Shown piece after piece: positions 7,207-17,036 of a stretch of DNA of 53,970 nt. Below the pieces are notes generated by a model. That model did no database searches, had not been told where the DNA came from, and was given only the letters and a program-made list of their open reading frames with translations. How positions within the stretch are numbered: the first letter of the stretch is position 1; each line of letters begins with the position of its first letter. The translations under genes were made by a program, and so were the position numbers. Source of the stretch: Tardiphaga sp. (GTDB lineage Bacteria > Pseudomonadota > Alphaproteobacteria > Rhizobiales > Xanthobacteraceae); NCBI RefSeq assembly GCF_028290495.1, contig NZ_JAQGJT010000177.1, positions 1 to 53,970 on the forward strand. The letters run 5' to 3'.

Positions 7207-8946
7207 TTACGCCGGCTTCGTCGCACCCTCGGCCAGCGTGTAACCCGCGGCCGATTTTGCCAGCGTGACGTTGCGCAGGTGGAACGCCTGCAGCGTGCTG
7301 CGGTGGCCGATCGAGACCACGGTGGTGGCCGGCAGTTTTTCCGCGATCAAGCGATAGAGGGCGGCTTCCGAGGGCTCGTCCAGCGAAGCGGTGGCCTCGT
7401 CGAGAAACAGATATTGCGGCTTGTGCAGCAGCGCGCGGGCGACACCGAGACGCTGCTGTTCACCGAGCGACAGCATCCGGTTCCAGTGCGCCTCCTCGTC
7501 GAGCCGAGGCAGCAGCGCCGGCAGCCCGACCGCCGCCACGGCCTCCGCGATCTTTTGCGGCGTGAACGCGCTGGTCTCGGCGGGGTAGGCGATCGCGTCC
7601 TGCAAGGTGCCGACCGGAAAATACGGCCGCTGCGGCAGCATCATCAGTGTGGCGTCCGCGGGAATCGCGATCCGGCCCTTTCCGAACGGCCAGATGCCGG
7701 CGATGGCGCGGAACAACGTCGACTTGCCGGAACCGGACGGGCCGGTGAACAGCGTGCTCTCGCCGCCTCGGAACTGGAAGGCGTCCGCGGCCACCAGCGG
7801 CGTGCCGTCGGGCAGGCTAACGGCGACATCGGTGAGGTCGATCGCGCCGTTGCCGGCGCGCGCAACGTGGACGGTCTCGGGTTTGGTGGTCAGCGTCTCG
7901 GCGCTGGCGATGGCCTGTTCGAAACCATCGAGACGGGCGACGCCGGCCTGCCATTCGGCCAGCGTGCGATAGGCCGTGATGAAGAACGACAGCGCGTCCT
8001 GCACGCTGCCGAAGGCCGATGCGGTCTGCATCATGCCGCCGAGCTGAACCTTCTCGGCAAAATAGGCAGGCGCGATCAGCACGTAGGGGAAGATCACCGA
8101 GATCTGCGAATAGCTGGCGGTGAAGGCGGTGAGCTTCTTGGTGCGGCTCATGATCGCCAGCCAGTTGCCGACCACGCGGGCAAACCGCGTCGATAGCCGC
8201 AACCGCTCGACCGGCTCGCCGTGCAGCAGCGCGATCTGTTCAGCGTTCTCGCGGGCGCGCACCAGGTTGAAGCGGAAGTCGGCTTCATATTGCTGCTGCT
8301 GGAAATTCAATCCCATCAGCGGGGCACCGATCAGATGCGTCAGCACGGTGCCGATTACCGCATAGATCAGCGCGGCCCACACGAGATATCCGGGGATCGG
8401 AATGTCGCGGCCGAACATGTGCAGGGGGGCCGCATCGGACAGGCCCCACAGGATGATGACGAAGGACGCCAGCGTCACCACGGAGCTCAGCAAGCCGACG
8501 CCGAGCGACAGCGTGCGGTCAACGAACAATTGGGTGTCTTCGGCGATACGCTGGTCGGGGTTGTCGGCGGCGTCGCCTTGCAGCTGCATGCGGTAGTGAT
8601 TGCCATGAGCCAGCCAGCCGCCGAGATAGCGTTCGGTCAGCCAGCGACGCCAGCGGATCTGCAGCCACTGATTGAGATAGAGCTGGTATACTTTGAGAGC
8701 GATGAAGATCGCCGCCAGCACTGAGAAGTAACCGAGCTGATAGGTGAAGACGTCGAGATTGCGCTCCTGCAGCGCGTTGTAGAACACGTTGTTCCAGCGG
8801 TTGAACAACACGTTTAGCCCGACCACCGCCAGCTCGATGACGATCACCGCCGCCAGCAGGCCGCGGGCCATCCATTTGTCTTCGGAGCGAAAATACGGGA
8901 TCGCGATCCGCCAGACGGTCGCGAGTGTGGAGCGCATGTTGTTCAC
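7207..8946 (-). CDS. ABC transporter, fused permease/ATPase of SbmA-BacA/YddA type
   Basis: About 579 residues. The N-terminal half has six hydrophobic segments of the ABC_membrane_2 type (WNNVFYNALQERN, LNQWLQIRWRRWLTERYL, NPDQRIAEDT are characteristic of SbmA/BacA, YddA and peroxisomal ABCD permeases). The C-terminal half is a full ATPase: Walker A GPSGSGKST near residue 400, signature LSLGEQQRLG near 490, Walker B YLFLDEATASLD. It is probably a homodimeric inner-membrane transporter; substrates in this family include peptides, vitamin B12 and very-long-chain acyl groups, so substrate is not assigned. GTG 8946 is preferred because GGAG lies 7 bases upstream; the ATG at 8937 is too far from it. 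Confidence 0.85.
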   Translation of the reverse strand: MNNMRSTLATVWRIAIPYFRSEDKWMARGLLAAVIVIELAVVGLNVLFNRWNNVFYNALQERNLDVFTYQLGYFSVLAAIFIALKVYQLYLNQWLQIRWRRWLTERYLGGWLAHGNHYRMQLQGDAADNPDQRIAEDTQLFVDRTLSLGVGLLSSVVTLASFVIILWGLSDAAPLHMFGRDIPIPGYLVWAALIYAVIGTVLTHLIGAPLMGLNFQQQQYEADFRFNLVRARENAEQIALLHGEPVERLRLSTRFARVVGNWLAIMSRTKKLTAFTASYSQISVIFPYVLIAPAYFAEKVQLGGMMQTASAFGSVQDALSFFITAYRTLAEWQAGVARLDGFEQAIASAETLTTKPETVHVARAGNGAIDLTDVAVSLPDGTPLVAADAFQFRGGESTLFTGPSGSGKSTLFRAIAGIWPFGKGRIAIPADATLMMLPQRPYFPVGTLQDAIAYPAETSAFTPQKIAEAVAAVGLPALLPRLDEEAHWNRMLSLGEQQRLGVARALLHKPQYLFLDEATASLDEPSEAALYRLIAEKLPATTVVSIGHRSTLQAFHLRNVTLAKSAAGYTLAEGATKPA

Positions 8947-9228
8947 AGATCGTCTCCGGAGGGGGGCCTCAAGGCCCTGAATAGGCGGGATTTTCAATCT
9001 GTAGACTAAAGTTGCTGATTCGATGGTCTGCGGCGTCTTGTCGCGAATTGTTGATCACCCTAGCATGCTGGCACGGCGAGGGGCGGGGGCCTTTCCCGAT
9101 GCATGCGGCAACGGCATCCGGCAGCCGACGGTGCGTGCATTCCCTGAAGCCTCCACCCCGATGCCGCGAGTGGCCCGGGCTTCCACGCAAGTCGGGCCTC
9201 CAAAATTCAGCGTGGGGGGAGAATCGCT

Positions 9229-10896
9229 ATGTGGAATCAGGTCTACAATCCATTCAACAGCAGTACGCTCTCAACCATCGTCGCGGCCATTCCGGTGGTC
9301 GTGCTGCTAGTGCTGATCGCCACCAACAAGGTCAAGGCGCATATCGCTGCGGTGATCGCGCTGGTGCTGGCCAATCTGGTCGCGATCTACGCCTTCACCA
9401 TGCCGGCCAACATGTCGGTGCGCGCCTCGGTGCTCGGCATCGTCACCGGCTTCTTCCCGATCGGCTGGATCGTGCTCAACGTCATCTTCATGTATCGGCT
9501 GACGGTGGATAGCGGCCGCTTCGAGATATTGCAGCGCGCGATCGGCGGCGTCACCGCGGACCGCCGCCTGCAGATCCTGCTGATCGCATTCTCGTTCGGC
9601 GCATTCTTCGAGGGCGCCTCCGGCTTCGGCACGCCGGTCGCCGTCACCGGCGCCATCCTGATCGGGCTCGGCTTCTCGCCGCTCGCCGCCTCCGGCCTGT
9701 CGCTGATCGCCAACACCGCGCCCGTCGCCTATGGCGCCTTGGGCACGCCGATCCAGGGCCTCGCCACCGTCACCGGCTTCGATCCCTTCATTTTGGGCGC
9801 GATGGTCGGCCGGCAGTTGCCGGTGTTCTCGATGATCGTGCCGTTCTGGGTGGTGTGGGCTTTTGCCGGCTGGAAGGGCATGAAGGAAGTCTGGCCGGCT
9901 ATCCTGGTCACCGCTTTGTCCTTTGCGATTCCTCAGTTCCTGATCTCGAACTACATCAACCCCTGGATCGTCGATATCGGCGCGTCGCTGATCTCTATGG
10001 CGACGCTGATCCTGTTCCTGAAGGTCTGGCAGCCGAAGAAGATCTGGACCTCGGCGGCGCTGCGCACGCGCGACGATTCGGCTTCCACCGTGCCGCCGGT
10101 CAAGCCGTTCAATACCGAGCCGCTGAGCACGGCCGAGGTGTGGCGCGCGCTGACACCGTGGATCATCCTGTGCATCATCCTGCTGATCTGGGGCACCAAC
10201 TGGTTCAAGGGCATCGTCAACCCGATCTTCACCTGGAGCTACCCGGTGCCCGAGCTGCACAACATGATCAACAAGGTGCCGCCGGTGGCGGCGAAGCCGA
10301 CGCCGGAGGGCGCGGTGTTCGCCTTCACCTATGTGTCGTTCACCGGCTCCGGCATGCTGCTCGCCGCGATCATCTCCGGCTTCGTGATGGGCTTCTCGCC
10401 CTGGAAGATGATCATGGAGTACGGCCGCACCATCAAGCTCTGCGCCTATTCGCTGATCACGATCTCGGCGATGCTGGCGATCGGCACGCTGACGCGGCTG
10501 TCAGGCGTGGACGCGACGCTCGGTCTGGCGTTTGCTGCGACAGGTGTGCTGTACCCGTTCTTCGGTACGTTGCTCGGCTGGCTCGGCGTCGCGCTGACCG
10601 GATCGGATACGGCCTCCAACGTGCTGTTCGGCAATCTGCAGAAGATCACTTCGGAGCAGCTCGGCCTGTCGCCGATCCTGATGAGCGCTGCGAATTCGTC
10701 GGGCGGCGTGATGGGCAAGATGATCGACGCGCAGTCGATCGTGGTGGCCTCCACGGCGACCGGCTGGTTCGGGCATGAGGGCACGATCCTCCGATTTGTG
10801 TTCTGGCACTCCATCGTGCTGGCCTGCATGGTCGGCTGCTTCGTGATGCTGCAGGCCTATGTGTATCCGTTCACCGAGATGGTGCTGAAGCCGTAG
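9229..10896 (+). CDS. lldP: L-lactate/glycolate permease, LctP family
   Basis: A 555-residue membrane protein with about 12-14 hydrophobic segments. Family-specific stretches include GAFFEGASGFGTPVAVTGAI, ANTAPVAYGALGTPI and TGSDTASNVLFGNLQ near the C-terminus. LctP carriers (LldP, GlcA) import L-lactate, D-lactate or glycolate with protons. Because glcDEF lies 5 kb upstream on the same strand, glycolate is a reasonable substrate, but sequence alone does not separate lactate from glycolate. ATG 9229 follows a GGGGGAGAA ribosome site. No lactate dehydrogenase is adjacent; the gene stands alone between a divergent ABC exporter and a palindromic repeat. Confidence 0.92.
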   Translation: MWNQVYNPFNSSTLSTIVAAIPVVVLLVLIATNKVKAHIAAVIALVLANLVAIYAFTMPANMSVRASVLGIVTGFFPIGWIVLNVIFMYRLTVDSGRFEILQRAIGGVTADRRLQILLIAFSFGAFFEGASGFGTPVAVTGAILIGLGFSPLAASGLSLIANTAPVAYGALGTPIQGLATVTGFDPFILGAMVGRQLPVFSMIVPFWVVWAFAGWKGMKEVWPAILVTALSFAIPQFLISNYINPWIVDIGASLISMATLILFLKVWQPKKIWTSAALRTRDDSASTVPPVKPFNTEPLSTAEVWRALTPWIILCIILLIWGTNWFKGIVNPIFTWSYPVPELHNMINKVPPVAAKPTPEGAVFAFTYVSFTGSGMLLAAIISGFVMGFSPWKMIMEYGRTIKLCAYSLITISAMLAIGTLTRLSGVDATLGLAFAATGVLYPFFGTLLGWLGVALTGSDTASNVLFGNLQKITSEQLGLSPILMSAANSSGGVMGKMIDAQSIVVASTATGWFGHEGTILRFVFWHSIVLACMVGCFVMLQAYVYPFTEMVLKP

Positions 10897-10909
10897 TCCA
10901 TGCAGTGCC

Positions 10910-10963
10910 CCTTCGCCTTTCCCTGCGCGCGAAGCAAAGCTTCGCCAGAGGGAGAGGCGAAGG
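10910..10963. repeat. Nested palindrome downstream of the permease
   Basis: An outer 15-base inverted repeat (CCTTCGCCTTTCCCT against AGGGAGAGGCGAAGG, one mismatch) encloses a perfect 7-bp inner hairpin GCGAAGC-AAA-GCTTCGC. It begins 14 bases after the lldP stop and can fold as one long stem, so it may serve as transcription end or 3' stabiliser. It looks like one of the dispersed palindromic families of this group. Confidence 0.7.
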
Positions 10964-11060
10964 ACATGGCCGTCTCTTTGACGCCCGATTTGTGCGCGAA
11001 CGGGTATTCTCCCTGTGCCGACGTTGCGGCGATGCCCATTCCCACCTTTCGAGAGTGCAA

Positions 11061-11465
11061 ATGATTTCAACGATCAACCTGTTGCGTGCCGGCGTGGTCG
11101 GCTCGGCCTTGCTGCTGGGCCTGCCCGTTTACGCCGCCGAGGAATTCCCGTTCGGGCTTGAGATGACGCTCGACGCCAGCCGGATGCCGGGGTCGAAGCG
11201 CGTGCCCAATCTAGAGATCGGCGACGCCGGCGAGACTCGCGTCGAGCTGTGGTGCAAGGGCGGCAAGGGACAGTTTTCGGTGGCCGGCGACACGGTCGTC
11301 TTCGTCGCCGGTGTAATGGAAGCGCGCGACTGCCCCGCGGCGCGCGCGCAGCTCGACGACGATCTGTTGGCGACGCTGAGTGCCGCGACCAACTGGAAGC
11401 GTCAGGGCGACGCCGTCACCTTCATCGGCACAAAGCCGCTGCGGTTCAGGCTGAATACGAACTGA
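11061..11465 (+). CDS. Small secreted protein, HslJ/META-domain-like
   Basis: A 134-residue protein with a Sec signal peptide ending near VYAA (residues 22-25). The mature part has an HslJ/META-like layout: VELWCKGGKGQFSVAGD, a second cysteine in ARDCPAA, then DDDLLATLSAATNWKRQGD and a final FIGTKPLRFRL strand. META-domain proteins are small beta-rich envelope proteins, some linked to stress or motility; function here is unknown. The two Cys could form a disulfide. ATG 11061 was chosen over upstream in-frame codons because the signal peptide starts there. Confidence 0.6.
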   Translation: MISTINLLRAGVVGSALLLGLPVYAAEEFPFGLEMTLDASRMPGSKRVPNLEIGDAGETRVELWCKGGKGQFSVAGDTVVFVAGVMEARDCPAARAQLDDDLLATLSAATNWKRQGDAVTFIGTKPLRFRLNTN

Positions 11466-11514
11466 CCGGCTGAGGCGCGCGACTACAAGCGGGTAAAGGG
11501 GAGGCGGTCTTTAT

Positions 11515-12735
11515 CTACTTCCATACCGACTTGTCGGAATCCCAGCGCTGCGCCTTGAACTCTGCGGCAAGGGCCGCCACCGCGCCGTTGTCATCGCGGG
11601 GGTCGCTTTCCTCGTCGGTGTTGGCGGTGTCGGCGAGGTTCAGCTTGGCGCCGGAGGTTTCGTCGGAGGTCGCGATCGACGGCGTGCTGATCCACGCGAT
11701 GAGCTTGTCGGACGCGCCGGGCTTGTCGGCCGCGACGATGGCGCCGACCTCGACGGTCTCGGTGAGTTCGAGCGCCGGCAGCACCTGGCTCGGGCGCTTG
11801 AAGGAGAGCTTCATGCGTCCGGTTTCGTCATCCCATTTGACACCGGCGGGCTTGGCCGACAGCGACTTCGCCAACACGGTGGCGAGCGCGGCTGCGACCT
11901 TGTCGCGGTTGATCTTGTCGCCATCGCGCCACTCGGCGGCGTTGAAGCGGACGGTGCGCTCCATGTCGACGCTGCCGCTGGTCCAGCCGGCATTGACCAC
12001 GCCAGGATAGGTCTTGGCCTTGGCGATAAAGGCGCCGGCGCGTTCCGGATCGATGTTGAGGTTGATGACCTGCTCGCCGGCCCGCAGCGCGTCGCAGGAC
12101 ACGCTGAGGCTTGAGAGCGACACCTCGACGGCCTGGCCGCGCAGCGAGCGCACGAAATCCAGCGCGGCTTCCAGCTTGATCTTCACCGCCACCGCCTCCG
12201 GCGACACTTCGGTGAAATCCTTCGGCGCAGCCGCGATGTTGTCGTCGGTTGTCTGGTTGTCGCGGTATTCCTTCTCGCTCTGGTCGGAATTGTCCGTCGA
12301 TGTCACGTTGTTGGTGGTCTGGCCTACCGAGATCTGGCCCTTGAACTCGAAGGTGTCGCCGGTCGGCCGCCGCGCCAGCTTTACCGTTACCGGCAATTTG
12401 TCGATCTGGCTCTGGGTGGCGCCGGTCAGGCTCTGGCCGCTGACGGTGAGGTCGGCGACGAAGCGGTCCTTGCGCTCGGAGCCTTTCTCCGCGGGATAGC
12501 AGACGTCGAGTGTGGCGGCGGTGACGGCCTTGCCCTGCCGGGTCTCGCGCAGCACCACGTCGGCAAAGCCGTCCATCAACCCGTCGATGGAGGTGAAATA
12601 ACGCGTCTCGCTGACCGACGCCCCCTTCGCGGCCGGTGAGGCTGCGGGCTTCATCATCTGGGCGGAGGCGATGTGCAGGGTCGTCACGCAGGACGAGGCG
12701 GTAACAGCAAGCAGGCAAACACGAAGCGCGCGCAT
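11515..12735 (-). CDS. Exported protein of unknown function (406 aa)
   Basis: I do not recognise the family. The start ATG 12735 has AAGGAA upstream and opens a signal peptide (MRALRVCLLAVTASS...ASAQ). The mature protein is acidic and hydrophilic, with a conserved-looking N-terminal block (SETRYFTSIDGLMDGFADVVLRE in the first 70 residues), a Ser/Asp/Asn-rich linker (TTNNVTSTDNSDQSEKEYRD) and an Asp/Glu-rich C-terminus ending near DSDKSVWK. Two free cysteines are visible (DVCYPAE, SVSCDALR). There are no transmembrane segments after the signal, so it is probably periplasmic. It lies 3' of groEL on the same strand but behind the groEL terminator, so it probably has its own promoter. Confidence 0.65.
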   Translation of the reverse strand: MRALRVCLLAVTASSCVTTLHIASAQMMKPAASPAAKGASVSETRYFTSIDGLMDGFADVVLRETRQGKAVTAATLDVCYPAEKGSERKDRFVADLTVSGQSLTGATQSQIDKLPVTVKLARRPTGDTFEFKGQISVGQTTNNVTSTDNSDQSEKEYRDNQTTDDNIAAAPKDFTEVSPEAVAVKIKLEAALDFVRSLRGQAVEVSLSSLSVSCDALRAGEQVINLNIDPERAGAFIAKAKTYPGVVNAGWTSGSVDMERTVRFNAAEWRDGDKINRDKVAAALATVLAKSLSAKPAGVKWDDETGRMKLSFKRPSQVLPALELTETVEVGAIVAADKPGASDKLIAWISTPSIATSDETSGAKLNLADTANTDEESDPRDDNGAVAALAAEFKAQRWDSDKSVWK

Positions 12736-12848
12736 GTCAAATTTCCTTGGGACGATCACCGGAGGCGAACGAGAGTCCACCCTAGAGGCTTTTATGGCCG
12801 GATTGAATCAGAACACGCCGGCACGCGAAAGGTCCATTCGCATCCGGC

Positions 12849-12877
12849 AAAAAGAAGGCCGCCCGGAGGCGGCCTTC
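12849..12877 (-). terminator. Rho-independent terminator of groESL
   Basis: Read on the minus strand: a 10-bp stem GAAGGCCGCC / GGCGGCCTTC with a TCCG loop followed by TTTTT. It begins about 30 bases after the groEL stop. Confidence 0.9.
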
Positions 12878-12906
12878 GATCATCGTTGCGGTTGCGAAGG
12901 ATGGGC

Positions 12907-14622
<1,716 letters not shown>

Positions 14623-14919
14623 TTAGTTGAGAACACCCATGATGTCGGACTCCTTCATGATCAGGAGCTCCTGGCCATCGAGCTTGATCTCGGTGCCCGA
14701 CCACTTGCCGAACAGCACCTTGTCGCCGACCTTGATGTCGATCGGGATCAGCTTGCCGGCTTCGTCGCGGCCGCCGGGACCGACGCCGACCACTTCGCCC
14801 TCCTGGGGCTTTTCCTTGGCGCTGTCCGGGATGATGATGCCGCCCTTGGTTTTGGTCTCTGCGTCGATGCGCTTGACGACGACGCGGTCGTGCAGCGGAC
14901 GGAATTTGGTCTTGGCCAT
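14623..14919 (-). CDS. groES: 10-kDa co-chaperonin GroES
   Basis: A 98-residue GroES with the N-terminal [14 protein letters not shown], the mobile loop [19 protein letters not shown] and the C-terminal [13 protein letters not shown]. It caps the GroEL ring. First gene of the operon; the upstream region carries a sigma-factor-like promoter and a CIRCE operator. Confidence 0.98.
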   Translation of the reverse strand: MAKTKFRPLHDRVVVKRIDAETKTKGGIIIPDSAKEKPQEGEVVGVGPGGRDEAGKLIPIDIKVGDKVLFGKWSGTEIKLDGQELLIMKESDIMGVLN

Positions 14920-15013
14920 GGGATTTCCTCTGGGTCGGGTTTGAGGGTCGGAAGCTACCGCGGGCCCGGTGCCGGGTCCGGCCGAAGTGCGCTGCGGCAG
15001 ATCTTCAGCTTTC

Positions 15014-15040
15014 TTAGCAATCTGGTCGCGGGAGTGCTAA
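15014..15040 (-). promoter_or_regulatory. CIRCE operator (HrcA binding site) of groESL
   Basis: TTAGCAATC - 9 bases - GAGTGCTAA matches the CIRCE consensus TTAGCACTC-N9-GAGTGCTAA with a single mismatch in the left arm. It lies 94 bases upstream of the groES ATG and just after the predicted transcription start, the usual position for repression by HrcA. Confidence 0.93.
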
Positions 15041-15051
15041 ATGAGCGTTCG

Positions 15052-15080
15052 GGAATATGGCCAGACGGATTTGCTGTCAA
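15052..15080 (-). promoter_or_regulatory. Predicted groESL promoter
   Basis: On the minus strand TTGACA (15075-15080) and TATTCC (15052-15057) are spaced by exactly 17 bases. The same bases read CTTG-N18-CATATTCCCG, close to the alphaproteobacterial RpoH pattern CTTG-N17/18-CYTATNTNNG, so both the housekeeping and the heat-shock sigma factor might use it. The CIRCE operator starts 12 bases downstream of the -10. Confidence 0.65.
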
Positions 15081-15227
15081 GGCGAGGCCTTAAGGCCTTG
15101 CTAGGGTCATTATGAGATGGTCTGGAAACCATATCGGCAGATGGGCGTCATTGATCGACCTCATCGCTCCGACAAGTTTGCGCTTGGCCGCGGGATGGCG
15201 GCCAGGAAATGTCGTTTAGGGGATGCT

Positions 15228-15761
15228 ATGAATAGGTCACGCCACGTCCGCACGGTTGCCCAATTGGGCATCGCCTCTACTCTGGCGCTGATGCTGGGCG
15301 GTTGCGGCTCCTTCAACGGCTTCGGCGGCGGATTTGGCGGCTTCGGCCGGTCGGAACCGGCGATTGAGGCCGAACCTCCGCCGGCGCCGGAAATGCCGGC
15401 CTCGATTCGCGCTGACGAGATCATCGGCCGCTGGGGCCTGGCGTCCTACATGAACCCGAACGACCGCGTTCGCACCGAAAACGCCGCGCGCGGCCAGTGC
15501 AAGCAGCCCTACATCATCAGCGCCGGTACTTCCGGCGGCGTCATCATGCATCTGGCCGACGAGGCCACGCCGCAGGAACTGCGCCTGAAGGGCAGCCCGA
15601 GTGGCAAGAACTACATCGGCCCGTCCGGCCCTGCCGGCGGCGAGAAGGACCGCGAGATCGTCTCGTTCGACGGCCGCATCCTGGTGACGCGCTTCATCGA
15701 TAAGGACGCCGCGGTTCGCTACGGCAACATGGTCTACGTCCGCTGCGCTCCGAAGGCGTAA
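15228..15761 (+). CDS. Lipoprotein of unknown function
   Basis: A 177-residue protein with a lipobox LMLGGC (Cys near residue 26) after a short hydrophobic signal, so it is probably lipid-anchored. A Gly/Phe-rich stretch (FNGFGGGFGGFGR) and a Pro/Glu linker lead into a folded domain: IIGRWGLASYMNPNDR, CKQPYIISAGTSGGVIMHLAD, REIVSFDGRILVTRFID, YGNMVYVRCAPKA. Two cysteines in the domain may pair. I do not recognise the family. ATG 15228 has AGGGGA upstream. Divergent from groES and followed by a strong terminator. Confidence 0.7.
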   Translation: MNRSRHVRTVAQLGIASTLALMLGGCGSFNGFGGGFGGFGRSEPAIEAEPPPAPEMPASIRADEIIGRWGLASYMNPNDRVRTENAARGQCKQPYIISAGTSGGVIMHLADEATPQELRLKGSPSGKNYIGPSGPAGGEKDREIVSFDGRILVTRFIDKDAAVRYGNMVYVRCAPKA

Positions 15762-15784
15762 CGGGATTACAGAGACGATACGAA

Positions 15785-15814
15785 AAGGCGCGTCCTGAGG
15801 GACGCGCCTTTTTT
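15785..15814 (+). terminator. Rho-independent terminator of the lipoprotein gene
   Basis: An 11-bp stem AAGGCGCGTCC / GGACGCGCCTT with a 4-base loop followed by six T (TTTTTTC), 24 bases after the stop codon. Confidence 0.92.
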
Positions 15815-15818
15815 CTTT

Positions 15819-15968
15819 GTCATTCCCCGGCGCGCCAATTGGCGCCCCTGAGGGCGAAAGCAGCGCGAGCTGCGAGCGAACCCGAAACCCATAGATGTTC
15901 AGGACATCTTGGGGTTCCGGGTCTGCACTGCAGCCGGCTCCGCCGTCTGAAGTACATCCCGGAATGAC
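15819..15968. repeat. About 150-bp intergenic palindromic element (CATTCC...GGAATG ends)
   Basis: The stretch between the lipoprotein terminator and the CheZ-like gene has inverted ends TGTCATTCCCCGG / CCCGGAATGACA and internal stems around CAGCGCGAGCTGCG and GGACATCTTGGGGTTCCGGG. It has no coding potential. The layout resembles dispersed elements found between convergent genes in Bradyrhizobium-type genomes. Confidence 0.6.
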
Positions 15969-15982
15969 ACCCGTGGTGTCGC

Positions 15983-16750
15983 CTAGCCGAACATCGCGTC
16001 GATATCGTCCTGCGAGGCGTGTCCGATGTCGCCGTCGAGCTTGGGGCCGTTGAGCAGGCGGTCATCGCCTTCGCGCTCATCGACGATTGGCGGCGCGTGC
16101 GCCTTGATGGCGTCGACGCCGCCCCAGATGTCCATCATGTTGGTGATGTGGTTCTCGATGAATTTCATCGTGGTCATCACCTTGCTGATGCGCTGGCCGG
16201 TGAGGTCCTGGAAGTTGCAGGCCTCGAAGATCGCCACGACGTTGTCCTGGATTTCTTCGAGCAGCTGCTTGTGCTGGTCGGGTGAGGTCACCTTGGCGAG
16301 CGCGGTGGAGGCGCTGTCGATGCCTTCGGCAGCGGCGAGGATCAGCTGGGTGGCTTCCTCGGTCCCGCCGACGACGGCGCCGAGTTCGCCGTTGACCTTG
16401 GCCATTTCGTCGCCTTCAAAGCTCTTGCCGTGCAGCACGGCAATTTCCTGCTTGGTGCGGGTAATCGCGTCGTGGATCAGGTCGAGTTCGATCTTGAGTT
16501 TTTCGCACTGCTCGATCTGCGCGCGGTAGGTCGCCAGCAGCGCCTGCGCTTCGGCGACCTGTTCGTCGGCGGTGGCGCTGACCTGATCGCTGACGGCGTT
16601 GCGGTGCGGAGCGGCCATCTGCGAGCGGATCGCGCGCAGCTCCGTCATGATCTCGTGATGCATCGGCACTTCGCTTTCGATATCGGACGGAATCGGCGTG
16701 ATGCCGAGGGTGACTTCTTCAATACGAAAGCGCTTGCGACGGACAGACAT
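15983..16750 (-). CDS. cheZ: CheZ-like CheY-phosphate phosphatase
   Basis: A 255-residue, largely helical protein. Around residue 173 it has ACNFQDLTGQRISKVM, matching the CheZ catalytic helix: the D and Q of the DFQDLTGQ motif supply the acid and amide that position water on phospho-CheY. The C-terminus SQDDIDAMFG resembles the CheY-binding peptide of CheZ, joined by a flexible linker. CheZ speeds removal of phosphate from CheY-type response regulators. No chemotaxis genes lie nearby, so the partner is encoded elsewhere. ATG 16750 chosen; an extension to 16771 is possible but lacks a ribosome site. Confidence 0.82.
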   Translation of the reverse strand: MSVRRKRFRIEEVTLGITPIPSDIESEVPMHHEIMTELRAIRSQMAAPHRNAVSDQVSATADEQVAEAQALLATYRAQIEQCEKLKIELDLIHDAITRTKQEIAVLHGKSFEGDEMAKVNGELGAVVGGTEEATQLILAAAEGIDSASTALAKVTSPDQHKQLLEEIQDNVVAIFEACNFQDLTGQRISKVMTTMKFIENHITNMMDIWGGVDAIKAHAPPIVDEREGDDRLLNGPKLDGDIGHASQDDIDAMFG

Positions 16751-17036
16751 TATGGGCCCCCAACGATTCAAGTAATGCCCCTGTCTAGACGCATCAGTTT
16801 AACGCGGGGTTCACAACGGGAACTTTGTGTCTTGAAGTTGATACTATCAATTAACCATGCACGTCGCGCGTTCAGCAAAAATAAACGCTACTACCAAGAA
16901 CCGGCGTGTCTGACGACGTGGTGAATCGAAACGCCTGCTGCATTTACCAAACCGAGGCGATTTTAACCTTAAGTCGATCCTGCAAAGCGCTCCTCGCGTG
17001 AGGGCGTGTCACGACGAAACAGTGCAGAGTACGTCG

